DNA of 50,440 nt from an uncultured Alphaproteobacteria bacterium (GTDB taxonomy: Bacteria > Pseudomonadota > Alphaproteobacteria > HIMB59 > GCA-002718135): positions 1-50,440 of the forward strand of contig CACGTA010000007.1 in NCBI GenBank assembly GCA_902575815.1. Reading direction: 5' to 3'. Both the position numbers and the translations under genes were made by a program. Below the pieces are notes generated by a model. That model did no database searches. It worked only from the letters and a program-made list of their open reading frames with translations, and was not told the origin of the DNA. Each line of letters opens with the position of its first letter. The first letter of the stretch is position 1. Positions 9,161 through 18,427 of this stretch are shown here, piece by piece.

Positions 9161-9661
9161 TTAAAAGAAGAAAAATCTTTTTTTCTTTTTAGGTTCACCT
9201 TCTTCGTAATCTTCATTTTCTTCTTTAGTGTTGAAAAAGAAAAATCTTTTCTTCTTTTTTGGCTCTTCTATATTTTCACTTTCAACATCTGTATTATCTT
9301 GGCTTATTTCATCCTCTGAGTTTCCATCAAGATCTTCCCTGATACTATTATCTACTTGATCTGCCTCAGTTTCTTTTAAAATATTGTCGATAACAGAATT
9401 TTCAGAAGGTGTGTCATCACTTTCTTCATCCAGACCAAAGAGAATTTCCTTTGCAAGTTCACTATCGGTATCATCAATATCTTTTGACTCAATTTGATCA
9501 GGTGGTAGTAAATTAAAATTTGGTGGAATTACTAATGGAGGATTTTCAACTACATTATATTCATCTATTACTTTTCTTTCTACACCAGCACTACTTCTAA
9601 TAGTATTACAAGAAGATAGAAAAATTGAGGAAATGATTGTTACAAAAATAACTTTTTTCAT
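9161..9661 (-). CDS. DUF3035-type lipoprotein with repeated KKKKRFFFF tail
   Basis: A 166-residue predicted lipoprotein. Residues 1 to 18 form a signal peptide ending in the lipobox LSSC with Cys18. The next stretch, with VVENPPLVIPPNFNLLPP, matches DUF3035, an alphaproteobacterial family usually placed beside lspA, as here. Residues about 60 to 130 are very acidic and low in complexity. The C-terminus carries two copies of PKKKKRFFFF (residues 134 to 143 and 157 to 166), the second at the extreme end. The function is unknown. It overlaps lspA by 4 nt, and LspA would be the peptidase that matures it. Confidence 0.8.
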   Translation of the reverse strand: MKKVIFVTIISSIFLSSCNTIRSSAGVERKVIDEYNVVENPPLVIPPNFNLLPPDQIESKDIDDTDSELAKEILFGLDEESDDTPSENSVIDNILKETEADQVDNSIREDLDGNSEDEISQDNTDVESENIEEPKKKKRFFFFNTKEENEDYEEGEPKKKKRFFFF

Positions 9662-10110
9662 TTTGCTGTTTTTGATTTTATAAAAAAACTTATTATTAAC
9701 ATGATAATTCCAATTGTAATATAGATATCTGCTAGATTAAATGCTGGCCAATAAAAATTTTCATAATGTAGTAAGATAAAGTCAACAACATAAGTATTTA
9801 TTAATCTATCAATAATATTTGATAAAGCCCCAATTATAACAAAGAAATAAGCTAGTTTTTCCAGTTGTTTATCTGATTTAATAAATAAATAAAAAATTAA
9901 TATAACAACTATTAATGCTATAAATATTAATATCCAATGTGAAACATACCCTGAAAATAAACCAAAAGAAACTCCAAAATTCTGAACATAAACTAAATCA
10001 AAATATTCATTGATTTTTATTGATTGATTTAAAAACAAATTATTTTGAATAAAAAATTTCGTCAGTAAATCTAATAATATTAAAAAAATAAATACTGCTG
10101 TTTTAATCAC
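9658..10110 (-). CDS. lspA: Lipoprotein signal peptidase (signal peptidase II)
   Basis: Cleaves the signal peptide of diacylglyceryl-modified prolipoproteins in the inner membrane. The 150-residue protein has four hydrophobic segments. Its two catalytic aspartates lie in NIIDR (Asp101) and FNLAD (Asp128), and YVQNFGVSFGLF is a further family motif near residue 45. It lies between ileS and the DUF3035 lipoprotein with 4 nt overlaps on both sides; ileS-lspA linkage is widespread in bacteria. Confidence 0.95.
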   Translation of the reverse strand: MIKTAVFIFLILLDLLTKFFIQNNLFLNQSIKINEYFDLVYVQNFGVSFGLFSGYVSHWILIFIALIVVILIFYLFIKSDKQLEKLAYFFVIIGALSNIIDRLINTYVVDFILLHYENFYWPAFNLADIYITIGIIMLIISFFIKSKTAK

Positions 10111-12884
10111 TTAAATATTACAGTATTACACCTGTTACAAACTTCATCATTTATTAACTTAGCTTCATATTTCCAACATCTTTGACACTTTTCTCCATTT
10201 ACCTTTGATGCTTTTACGATAACATCAGAAATATCTTCAATAGAGAAACCATGGGATTTTTCGTCAATAACAAACAAAGAAAATGATGAAGTAATTGCAA
10301 TTTCATCAAACATTACTTTCTCAAGTTTTTTATAACTTTCTGCAGAAACAAAAATATCTATGTGTGCTTCAAGACTTGAACGAATAGTTTTTTCTTCTCT
10401 AATTTTTTCAATGGCTCCAGTAGCAACTTTTCTAATATTTTTAATTATATTCCATTTTTCATTTAATTGATTATCTTCATATTCTTTTTTACATTTTAAA
10501 AAATCTTGTAGGTGTATACTTTCTCTATTTCCCATTGCTTTCCAAGCTTCTTCAGAAGTAAAGGAAATAGATGGAGCAAACCATCTTACTAAATGATTAA
10601 AAATTATATTTAATAAAGTTCTAGTAGATCTTCTTTTAACCGACTCTTTACTGTCACAATATATTGTATCTTTTCTAATATCAAAATAAAAAGCTGAGAG
10701 ATCACTTGAACAAAAGTTCAGTAGTGTAGTAAACATCAAGTGAAAGTTAAATGTTGATATACATTTTTGAACGACTTTATCAACTTCCCACAACCGATGT
10801 AGAAGATATCTTTCTAACTCTGGAAACTCACTCTCATCAATAGCTTCTTCTTCAGTAAAATCACTTAAATTCCCGATTAAAAAACGAAAGGTATTTCTTA
10901 TTCTTCTATAAGACTCAGCTTGTGATTGTAGAATAGCGTTATCAAGTTTAAGATCATCATAATAATCAGAAGCAACAACCCACAATCTTAAAATATCTAC
11001 TCCATATTTTTTTAATATATCATCTGGAGAAATAACGTTACCTAAAGATTTAGACATTTTACGTCCTCTTCCATCAACAACAAATCCATGTGTTAGAACA
11101 CTTTCGTAAGGTGCTTTACCTCTAGTACCCGAAGATTCTAAAAGAGATGAATGAAACCATCCTCTGTGTTGATCACTGCCTTCTAAGTACATTGATGCAG
11201 GCCATTTCAAATCTTCTCTTTGTTCTAGGCAAAAAGCATGTGTAGAGCCGCTGTCAAACCATACTTCAACTACATCTTTTACCTGTTCATAATCATCAAG
11301 TGAATATTCATCCCCTAAAAATCTTTGTGGATCTTCAGTAAACCAGGTATTGCTTCCTTCTTTTTCATAAATATCAGCTATTCTATTGATAATATTTTCA
11401 TCTCTTAAAGGTTGGCCTGTTTTTTTATTTACAAATAATGGCAAAGGTACTCCCCACACTCTTTGTCTAGATACACACCAATCTGGTCTAGTTTCAATCA
11501 TTGATCTAAGCCTTGTTTGGCCTTGAGGAGGATAGAAAATAGTTTCATCAATTGATTTGAGAGCAATATCTCTTAAATTATTTTTTTCCATGGAAATGAA
11601 CCATTGCGGGGTATTTCTATAAATAAGAGGAGCTTTAGACCTCCATGAATGTGGGTAGCTATGACGAAGTGTACCTTTAAATAATAATTTTGAAAATTCT
11701 TCTAATTTATCTGCAATTTTGTGATCTACTTTATAAATATGCTCGCCTTCAAAACCAACGGCATGTTGATTATATTTACCATCATCTTGAACTGTCTGAA
11801 TAATATCAACATTATTTTCTATACCTAAAACATAATCGTCATCTCCGTGTCCAGGAGCTATATGCACAACTCCTGTTCCCTGTTCTAAGTTTACAAAATC
11901 TCCATGAAATGGTTTTACAATAAAATCGTATCCCAATTGTTTAAACGGATGTTCACATTCACAAGAAGATAAATTATCTCCTTTAAATTTCTTTTTTATA
12001 CTAAATTTTTTTATTCCAATTTCTTTAGTTACATTTTCTAAAAGTTCTGAAGCAAATATTAATTTATCATTTATTTTGGCTAGACTATCTTCTTCTAATT
12101 CTTCAACAACAATAAGTGAATAATCTAATTCTTTACCATAAGCCAGAGCTCTGTTACCTGGAATAGTCCAAGGAGTTGTTGTCCAAATAACTATATTAGA
12201 CTCAATTAAATCTTTATCTGTAGAATTTTTAATTAAAAATTTAACATATATAGTGTTGGACGTATGATCTTCATATTCAACTTCAGCATCAGCTAAAGCT
12301 GTCTTTTCTACAACGGACCAGAGAACTGGTTTTGCTCCTTTATACAAGCTTTCATCAAGTAGAAATTTTCCAAGCTCTCGAACAATTTGCGCTTCTGCTT
12401 GATTTGACATTGTGAGGTAAGGATTTTTCCAATCTCCTTCAACACCAAGTCGTCTAAATTCTTTTTTTTGTATCTCGATCCATTTTTCTGCAAACTCTCG
12501 ACACTCATTTCTAAATTGAACAGTTGGAACATCATCCTTGTTCTTTCCTTTTTTTCTATATTCTTCTTCTATTTTCCATTCAATTGGTAAGCCGTGACAA
12601 TCCCAACCAGGAACATAGATAGAGTCTTTACCAGCCATTTGTTGTGTTCGCACAATGACGTCTTTTAAAATTTTATTAAGAGCAGTTCCCATATGAATAT
12701 GTCCATTTGCGTATGGCGGTCCATCATGAAGAACGAATTTTTCTCTACCTTTAGATTTATCTCTTAGCTTTTTAAAAATATTTTCTTTATCCCACTCCTC
12801 GATTATTACAGGCTCCTTTGATGGAAGGTTAGCTCTCATTTCAAAAGATGTTTTGGGAAGAAAAATTGTATCTTTATATTCCAT
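10107..12884 (-). CDS. ileS: Isoleucyl-tRNA synthetase
   Basis: Charges tRNA-Ile with isoleucine. The class I HIGH motif reads HIHM at residues 62 to 65 in DGPPYANGHIHMGTALN, and KMSKS lies at about 608 to 612 in GRKMSKSLGNVISP. The editing domain lies between them (TTPWTIPGNRAL, GTGVVHIAPGHGDDD). The C-terminus has a four-cysteine zinc finger (CQRCWK and CNRC). The length of 925 residues is normal. It shares one base with ribF and overlaps lspA by 4 nt. Confidence 0.97.
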   Translation of the reverse strand: MEYKDTIFLPKTSFEMRANLPSKEPVIIEEWDKENIFKKLRDKSKGREKFVLHDGPPYANGHIHMGTALNKILKDVIVRTQQMAGKDSIYVPGWDCHGLPIEWKIEEEYRKKGKNKDDVPTVQFRNECREFAEKWIEIQKKEFRRLGVEGDWKNPYLTMSNQAEAQIVRELGKFLLDESLYKGAKPVLWSVVEKTALADAEVEYEDHTSNTIYVKFLIKNSTDKDLIESNIVIWTTTPWTIPGNRALAYGKELDYSLIVVEELEEDSLAKINDKLIFASELLENVTKEIGIKKFSIKKKFKGDNLSSCECEHPFKQLGYDFIVKPFHGDFVNLEQGTGVVHIAPGHGDDDYVLGIENNVDIIQTVQDDGKYNQHAVGFEGEHIYKVDHKIADKLEEFSKLLFKGTLRHSYPHSWRSKAPLIYRNTPQWFISMEKNNLRDIALKSIDETIFYPPQGQTRLRSMIETRPDWCVSRQRVWGVPLPLFVNKKTGQPLRDENIINRIADIYEKEGSNTWFTEDPQRFLGDEYSLDDYEQVKDVVEVWFDSGSTHAFCLEQREDLKWPASMYLEGSDQHRGWFHSSLLESSGTRGKAPYESVLTHGFVVDGRGRKMSKSLGNVISPDDILKKYGVDILRLWVVASDYYDDLKLDNAILQSQAESYRRIRNTFRFLIGNLSDFTEEEAIDESEFPELERYLLHRLWEVDKVVQKCISTFNFHLMFTTLLNFCSSDLSAFYFDIRKDTIYCDSKESVKRRSTRTLLNIIFNHLVRWFAPSISFTSEEAWKAMGNRESIHLQDFLKCKKEYEDNQLNEKWNIIKNIRKVATGAIEKIREEKTIRSSLEAHIDIFVSAESYKKLEKVMFDEIAITSSFSLFVIDEKSHGFSIEDISDVIVKASKVNGEKCQRCWKYEAKLINDEVCNRCNTVIFK

Positions 12885-13813
12885 TATAGTTGATGATATT
12901 CTTTAGCTGTATTTATATCTTTGTTGATTTGCTTGGTTAATTCTTCAAAATTATTAAATTTTTGTTCAGACCTAATAAATGTAAGGAATTCAACAGTCAA
13001 TTCTTTACCATATATTTCTTCACTAAAATTAAACATATGTGTCTCTAAAAGGAGTTTGCTTCCATCGACTGTTGGTCTTAAACCAAAATTTGAAACACCT
13101 TTGTATTTTTTGTCTTCTAATAGCACCTCTACACAGTAAACACCTCTTTTTGGTAATATGTGTTGATCTGGTATCATATTAGCAGTCGGAAAATTGATTT
13201 CTCTAGCTCTTTTATCACCTTCAATTATTGTTCCATGCATATGCCAGGGCCTACCTAAAGACTCTGTAACATCTTCCACATAACCTTCTTTTATTTGTGA
13301 TCGAATTATCGAAGATGAATATTTATCAGATTTATCAGCAAGCATAATAGGTTCGATTAAATGAATATTAAAATTATTTTTTTCAGTGTACTTTTCTAAT
13401 GTTTTAAAATTACCTTTTCTGTCTTTTCCAAACTTAAAGTCAGTACCTATAACTAAGTATTTAATTTTTAATTTATCAATAAGAATTTTAGTTACAAAAT
13501 CATCAGCTGATAATACTGATAGATTATTATCAAAAGAAAAATCTATAAATATATCTAAACCCAATCTTTCAAGAAAATTTATTTTATCATTTTGAGTATA
13601 AATATTAAAAGGCTCATTAATTTGATTAAAGTAAATACGAGGATGAGGATTAAAACTCATTATAGATGATAATAAATTATTGTTTGATGCAATCTCCTTA
13701 ATTTTATTTATTATTTCTTGGTGCCCTTTATGTATTCCATCAAAATTACCTATTGCGAGACAAAGGTTTAATTTTTCAAAATCTGATGCTGTATCTAACT
13801 TATAAATTTTCAT
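12884..13813 (-). CDS. ribF: Bifunctional riboflavin kinase / FAD synthetase
   Basis: Converts riboflavin to FMN and then FAD. The N-terminal adenylyltransferase domain has GNFDGIHKGH (residues 23 to 32) and a later SSIIRSQIKEG stretch. The C-terminal flavokinase domain begins near GRPWHMHGTIIEGD, with the metal-binding PTAN motif soon after. The 309-residue length is normal. It heads the ribF-ileS-lspA-DUF3035-pgi block, and xylA ends 42 nt upstream of its start. Confidence 0.95.
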   Translation of the reverse strand: MKIYKLDTASDFEKLNLCLAIGNFDGIHKGHQEIINKIKEIASNNNLLSSIMSFNPHPRIYFNQINEPFNIYTQNDKINFLERLGLDIFIDFSFDNNLSVLSADDFVTKILIDKLKIKYLVIGTDFKFGKDRKGNFKTLEKYTEKNNFNIHLIEPIMLADKSDKYSSSIIRSQIKEGYVEDVTESLGRPWHMHGTIIEGDKRAREINFPTANMIPDQHILPKRGVYCVEVLLEDKKYKGVSNFGLRPTVDGSKLLLETHMFNFSEEIYGKELTVEFLTFIRSEQKFNNFEELTKQINKDINTAKEYHQL

Positions 13814-13855
13814 AATATTTATAAATCAATTAGTATAGAAACTTATGGTTAGTAA

Positions 13856-15169
13856 CTACAAATATTTATTTAAGATATTTTCCAGATATTCTTGTCTTCC
13901 TGAACGAGGTTCTGGCTCAATATTATCGTCGATTACTTTTTTATTTATAGTATCTAATCCAGTATCTTTATTATGAATAAACTGCCCCAAACTTTTATTC
14001 CAGTCTTCATATCTATCTTCAATAAACTTAGGAATAACATTATCATTCATTAATTTTTCAACAGCAATGAGCGTTTTTGCACATACATCCATACCCCCAA
14101 TGTGAGCATGAAATAAATCTTCAGCATCAATAGATTGTCTTCTGATTTTTGCATCAAAGTTCATGCCACCTTGGCCTAAACCGCCATTCTTAAAAATAAA
14201 ATAAAATGACATAATTAAGTCACCAGGATTATTTGGGAATTGATCCGTATCCCAACCTATTAAAGTATCACCTCTATTAATATCAATACTTCCTAAGGCG
14301 CTGTTTGAAATTGCATAAGCAATTTCATGTTCAAAATTATGACCAGATAAAGTTGCATGATTAACTTCAACATTTAATTTAATCTCATTTTCTAAACCTG
14401 CTTTTCGTAAAAACGCTAAGCAAGTTGCTGAATCAAAATCATATTGATGTTTAGTTGGTTCATGAGGTTTTGGTTCCAATAAAATTTGACCTTTAAATCC
14501 TATCTTGTGCTTATAATTAACAACTAATTCTAAAAATCTTTGAAGATTAGCTGTTTCCTTAGTCATGTCAGTATTAAGAATAGTTTCGTATCCTTCTCTT
14601 CCACCCCAAAGAACGTAGTTTTGACCGCCCAGTCTCATCGTTGCATCCATACAATCTTTTACTTGCGCAGCTTTATATGCAAAAACTTCTGGGTCTGGAT
14701 TAGTCGAAGCTCCACTCATATATCTTTTATGAGAAAAAGCATTTGCTGTTCCCCAAAGTAATTTCATTCCTGAGTCATTAATTTTTTGTTCCATTAAATC
14801 TATAATATGAAAGAAATTTTTTTGTGTCTCAGCATAATTTGAACCTTCAGGAGAAATATCTCTATCGTGAAAGCAGAAAAAAGGTGTTTTTATTTTAGTG
14901 AAAAAATCAAATGCAGCATCAAGTTTCATTTCAGCCATTTTCATTTCATCACCTGCTTGCATCCATGGTCTATCAAATGTTTGACCACCAAATGGATCAA
15001 GGCCAGGCCAAGTAAATGTATGCCAATAACAAGTAGCAAACCTTAAATGCTCTTTCATAGACTTGCCTAAAACTTTTTTATTTTCATCATAAAACTTAAA
15101 AGCAAATGGATTATTGCTTTCTTCACCTTCAAATTTGATCTCGGGTATTTTACTAAAATATTCTGTCAT
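13856..15169 (-). CDS. xylA: Xylose isomerase
   Basis: Interconverts D-xylose and D-xylulose with divalent metal ions. The 437 residues fit the longer class II enzymes. Catalytic His101 and Asp104 lie in CFHDRDIS, in the same numbering as the E. coli enzyme. WGGREGYE, the metal-ligand segment EPKPHEPTKHQYDFD and EVNHATLSGHNFEHE are all present. It has no xylulokinase or xylose importer directly attached. A perfect TATAAT hexamer on the minus strand at 15182 to 15187 lies only 12 nt before the start codon, so the leader may be very short. It marks the edge between core genes and the catabolic island. Confidence 0.95.
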   Translation of the reverse strand: MTEYFSKIPEIKFEGEESNNPFAFKFYDENKKVLGKSMKEHLRFATCYWHTFTWPGLDPFGGQTFDRPWMQAGDEMKMAEMKLDAAFDFFTKIKTPFFCFHDRDISPEGSNYAETQKNFFHIIDLMEQKINDSGMKLLWGTANAFSHKRYMSGASTNPDPEVFAYKAAQVKDCMDATMRLGGQNYVLWGGREGYETILNTDMTKETANLQRFLELVVNYKHKIGFKGQILLEPKPHEPTKHQYDFDSATCLAFLRKAGLENEIKLNVEVNHATLSGHNFEHEIAYAISNSALGSIDINRGDTLIGWDTDQFPNNPGDLIMSFYFIFKNGGLGQGGMNFDAKIRRQSIDAEDLFHAHIGGMDVCAKTLIAVEKLMNDNVIPKFIEDRYEDWNKSLGQFIHNKDTGLDTINKKVIDDNIEPEPRSGRQEYLENILNKYL

Positions 15170-15311
15170 AAGATTTTCTAAATTATACTACTCTATCTTG
15201 ATATCCAAAGTAAACCACCATTGTAAGATATTTGTAATTATACTTAAGTTTTATCACTATATAAAAAATTAATTGCAAAAAATTTATTATTAGTGTTAAT
15301 ATTTCATACAA

Positions 15312-15737
15312 ATGAAGTATTTACATACAATGGTGAGAGTAGAAAATATTGATACCTCACTGGACTTTTATTGTAACAAACTTGGTTTAAAAGAAGTTAG
15401 AAGAGTTGAAAATGAAAAAGGAAGATTTACACTAATTTTTTTAGCTGCTGATAATAGTGATGAAAAAACTGGTTTATTAGAATTAACGTATAATTGGGAT
15501 CCTGAAAAATATTCTGGTGGAAGAAACTTTGGTCATCTAGCTTACAGTGTGAATAATATTTATGAAGTATGCGAAAAATTAATGAAAAATGGTGTTACGA
15601 TAAATAGACCACCACGTGATGGACATATGGCATTTGTTCGTTCTCCTGATGGGATTTCAATAGAAATTTTACAAGAAGGTGAATCATTGCCTGAACAAGA
15701 ACCTTGGAAATCAATGGAGAATTCAGGATCTTGGTAA
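15312..15737 (+). CDS. gloA: Lactoylglutathione lyase (glyoxalase I)
   Basis: Converts the hemithioacetal of methylglyoxal and glutathione to S-lactoylglutathione. The 141-residue protein has the paired beta-alpha-beta-beta-beta modules of the glyoxalase fold. Candidate metal ligands are His5, Glu57, His75 and Glu118, at positions matching the metal ligands of E. coli GlxI. It is a single plus-strand gene between minus-strand genes, divergent from xylA across 142 bases and ending 2 bases from the convergent desaturase gene. Confidence 0.9.
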   Translation: MKYLHTMVRVENIDTSLDFYCNKLGLKEVRRVENEKGRFTLIFLAADNSDEKTGLLELTYNWDPEKYSGGRNFGHLAYSVNNIYEVCEKLMKNGVTINRPPRDGHMAFVRSPDGISIEILQEGESLPEQEPWKSMENSGSW

Positions 15738-15739
15738 AT

Positions 15740-16723
15740 TTAGTTATTTAATTTTACTTTAAAATATTTATTTTGGTCAGTTGCCAAAGCAATAACAGCT
15801 GGCAAAACTTTTCTATAAAAATCAAAAAGGCTAGTAAAGGGTTGTGGAAGTTCATTATCAATTTCTTTTCTTAATTTTTTTAAATTATAAGATGGTACCA
15901 TTGGGAACATGTGATGTTCTAAATGATATTCCATATGCCAATATAGAAAACTTAAAATTGGATTTATTCTCACCGAGTAAGTGCTTAAACGATGATCTTT
16001 TGTATCAACTTTTGCAGCTAAGTGTTGTGTAACATTGACAGCAAACCAAATTGGCTTTCCAATATAAGTTGGTAAAATAATGTAAATAATTGGTAAAAAA
16101 GAACCAATATAAAAAGCATAAGCAAATACCGATACCCAAATCAGGACATACAATCTAGAATTCCAAAGAATTTTTTTCTTTTCTTCTTTAGGTGCAGTTA
16201 TATTAATAACTGGAGTAAATTTTCCAAAAGCATGTTTTAGAACTTCAAACTTAATTAATTTATGTGGGTATAATAAATCTGTAAGAGGTATAAAGTTCAA
16301 AAAGAATGCAAATAATTCAATAGGTCTTGATACTTGTATTTCGTGATCATAATCATCTTCTGTTTGTAATGTTTTTGAATGATGAAAAGTATGACTCCAA
16401 CGCCATCTAAAACCTTCAAAGTCACACATGAAAGAACTGATATGGTAAAAAAATTCATTAATCCAACGTGTCTTAAAAGCTGTTCTGTGAACAGTTTCAT
16501 GCCAATTAGCGACACTAAATGCATAAATTGTACCATAAATAAAAAAGAACAAATATGTCCACCAAGTACCTAACGTTGCATATGCTAGATACCCTGAAAT
16601 AAATAAGAATAAAAAATAAATAAAAAAATGAATTATTCCTGGAAGATCACTTCTTTTACTTAAAGCTTTTAATTTTTTTCTATCGACTTGTGGTCTGTAC
16701 CAATCATCAAGATTAATTTCCAT
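15740..16723 (-). CDS. Fatty acid desaturase-fold membrane di-iron oxygenase 1 (MocD-like)
   Basis: A 327-residue integral membrane protein with the three histidine boxes of the desaturase/hydroxylase fold: HETVH (75 to 79), HTFHH (111 to 115) and a third box centred on His267, His270 and His271, with a further His at 234. Hydrophobic spans lie near residues 30 to 70 and 190 to 230. It closely resembles the second desaturase at 21756 in length and motif placement. It ends an operon after a sugar ABC importer and a PhyH oxygenase, which argues for a small imported substrate rather than a membrane lipid. MocD of rhizopine catabolism belongs to this type, as far as I recall. A lipid desaturase remains possible. 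Confidence 0.75.
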   Translation of the reverse strand: MEINLDDWYRPQVDRKKLKALSKRSDLPGIIHFFIYFLFLFISGYLAYATLGTWWTYLFFFIYGTIYAFSVANWHETVHRTAFKTRWINEFFYHISSFMCDFEGFRWRWSHTFHHSKTLQTEDDYDHEIQVSRPIELFAFFLNFIPLTDLLYPHKLIKFEVLKHAFGKFTPVINITAPKEEKKKILWNSRLYVLIWVSVFAYAFYIGSFLPIIYIILPTYIGKPIWFAVNVTQHLAAKVDTKDHRLSTYSVRINPILSFLYWHMEYHLEHHMFPMVPSYNLKKLRKEIDNELPQPFTSLFDFYRKVLPAVIALATDQNKYFKVKLNN

Positions 16724-16737
16724 ACTTGAAGATTAAA

Positions 16738-17673
16738 TTAATTATCCCAGCGCTCTAACCATGAACCATCAACATTAGAGTCAAATTGATCTTTTTTTGA
16801 TGTTCCCCTAAATTTAGTATGCTCTTCTTCCAAACCTTTGAACCATGAATCCCAATCAGCTGTGTAACTAGGATCATCAGATTTTCTCATAATAATTGGA
16901 TCAACCAAACCTGTATGAAATCCAGCTTCATCTTTTGGATTTTGGAACCTTAAATCGACACTCCATCTTACATCATCAGATAGATTTTCGAGAGATCGAT
17001 GAGGTACTAATTGATGTAAAAATAACACTGAACCTGCCTTCATTTCACAAGTAATAACTTTGTCTTCTGGAATATCTTTATCTTCTATAAATAAATACCA
17101 AGAGTCTTTTACAGAACCATCTTTCTTTTCTAATTTGTGATTCAAAACTCTTTCAGGTCTATGTCCACCAGAGACAACTTGCATACAACCATTATTTTTA
17201 TTTACATCTAAAAAAGGTATCCATGCAGCTGGCTGAGTAGTTTTTTCTGCTCCTTCTTTTAAATAAGCTGAATCTTGATGCCAAGGAACTGTCATTCTTG
17301 CAGTTTGTGGAGTTTTTGATCTGATATTCCAAACTGGATGACCAGAAATATCTTTTCCAACCCAATTTTCAACCATATCTAAAAGTTTTTTTGAACCCCA
17401 AAGATTTGCTAATGCTGGCTTTAACTCACCTCTATGATGAATTAAAACTGAAGAACCTTTAAAATCTCTTTCAAGAGCAGCTAATCTTTTAAAAACATCT
17501 TTATCGTCATGTTTATTTTTAATTTTTCCAGCCTGGAAGGCTTTTTCCGCAAAATCGTCAACAATTTCATCGAACTCGTTTAGTATTGGATTTAATTCAT
17601 TCATATTGAAGACATTTTCGACGATTGTGTAACCTTCTTCATTGTATTGTTTTATTTGTGCATCACTAATCAT
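16738..17673 (-). CDS. Phytanoyl-CoA dioxygenase (PhyH) family Fe(II)/2-oxoglutarate oxygenase
   Basis: A 311-residue double-stranded beta-helix oxygenase. His132 and Asp134 in VPWHQDSAY and distal His225 in QLVPHRSLEN form the expected iron facial triad, and an arginine soon after (about 237 or 242) would hold 2-oxoglutarate. Bacterial PhyH proteins hydroxylate many small molecules, so phytanoyl-CoA is not implied. I chose the ATG at 17673 because GGAGGA lies just upstream; an in-frame TTG at 17685 would put that site inside the gene. It lies between the importer ATPase and the desaturase in the same operon, 14 nt from each. Confidence 0.85.
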   Translation of the reverse strand: MISDAQIKQYNEEGYTIVENVFNMNELNPILNEFDEIVDDFAEKAFQAGKIKNKHDDKDVFKRLAALERDFKGSSVLIHHRGELKPALANLWGSKKLLDMVENWVGKDISGHPVWNIRSKTPQTARMTVPWHQDSAYLKEGAEKTTQPAAWIPFLDVNKNNGCMQVVSGGHRPERVLNHKLEKKDGSVKDSWYLFIEDKDIPEDKVITCEMKAGSVLFLHQLVPHRSLENLSDDVRWSVDLRFQNPKDEAGFHTGLVDPIIMRKSDDPSYTADWDSWFKGLEEEHTKFRGTSKKDQFDSNVDGSWLERWDN

Positions 17674-17676
17674 AAT

Positions 17677-17682
17677 TCCTCC
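17677..17682 (-). promoter_or_regulatory. Shine-Dalgarno that fixes the PhyH start
   Basis: GGAGGA on the minus strand, followed by ATT and then the ATG at 17673. It lies in the short gap after the ATPase stop codon and rules in favour of the ATG over the upstream TTG. Confidence 0.75.
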
Positions 17683-17687
17683 CAAAA

Positions 17688-18425
17688 TTATCCATTAACT
17701 AATAGATCAGTAAGATGATCTATTGTTGTATCTTTCTTTTCCATATCAGCAATTTTTTCGCCTCTAGCCATTACACATAAATGATCAGCAATTGGATACA
17801 CGTGGCTCAAGTTATGGGTAATAAAAATTGAGGTCACACCTTGGTTTTTTAATCCTTCTACGAATCGCAGTACTTTATTTGTTTCTTTCACAGACAAGTG
17901 GTTTGTAGGTTCATCTAATATTAAAACTTTTGATTTAAAATACATTGCTCTAGCAATAACAACACCTTGTCTTTCACCTCCAGATAACTGATTAACTGGT
18001 GTATCTGGAGATCGAAGATGCAATTCTACATCTGTTAATGCTTTCATAGCATCGTCCTGCATTGTTTTAGTTTTCATCAAACCAAAATTGCCAACATTAT
18101 ATTGAGTTTGTTCACGTCCAATAAAAATATTTCTTGCAATAGACATTTCAGGGATCAAAGCTGAATACTGATAAATTGTTTCAATACCTAAATTCATTGC
18201 TTCTTTTGTAGATTTAAATTTAACTTTATTACCTTCGAAATATATATGACCTGAATCAGGTTGATGTGCTCCAGATAAAATTTTAATTAATGTTGATTTA
18301 CCAGCACCATTGTCTCCAATAAGACCAACAACAGAGTCTTTTTTTATCTTTAAGCTTAAATCTTTTAAAGCATGAACTCCTGAATAGTATTTGTTTAAAC
18401 CCTCACAAACTATTATATCTTCCAT
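17688..18425 (-). CDS. CUT2-type sugar ABC transporter ATPase 1
   Basis: A single nucleotide-binding domain of 245 residues, related to one half of RbsA and similar in size to FrcA. Walker A is GDNGAGKST, the signature is LSGGERQ, Walker B is VLILDEP and the H-loop His lies in ITHNLSH. It powers import through the permease just upstream in the operon, from which it is separated by 2 nt. The gene is followed by the PhyH oxygenase. The sugar carried cannot be told from the ATPase. Confidence 0.92.
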   Translation of the reverse strand: MEDIIVCEGLNKYYSGVHALKDLSLKIKKDSVVGLIGDNGAGKSTLIKILSGAHQPDSGHIYFEGNKVKFKSTKEAMNLGIETIYQYSALIPEMSIARNIFIGREQTQYNVGNFGLMKTKTMQDDAMKALTDVELHLRSPDTPVNQLSGGERQGVVIARAMYFKSKVLILDEPTNHLSVKETNKVLRFVEGLKNQGVTSIFITHNLSHVYPIADHLCVMARGEKIADMEKKDTTIDHLTDLLVNG

Positions 18426-18427
18426 CT

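Noticed and set aside
12308-14761. Several 60 to 80 residue open frames opposite or across ileS, ribF and xylA
   Set aside because: They lie inside well-supported genes, lack ribosome sites and have no recognisable domains, so they are chance frames.
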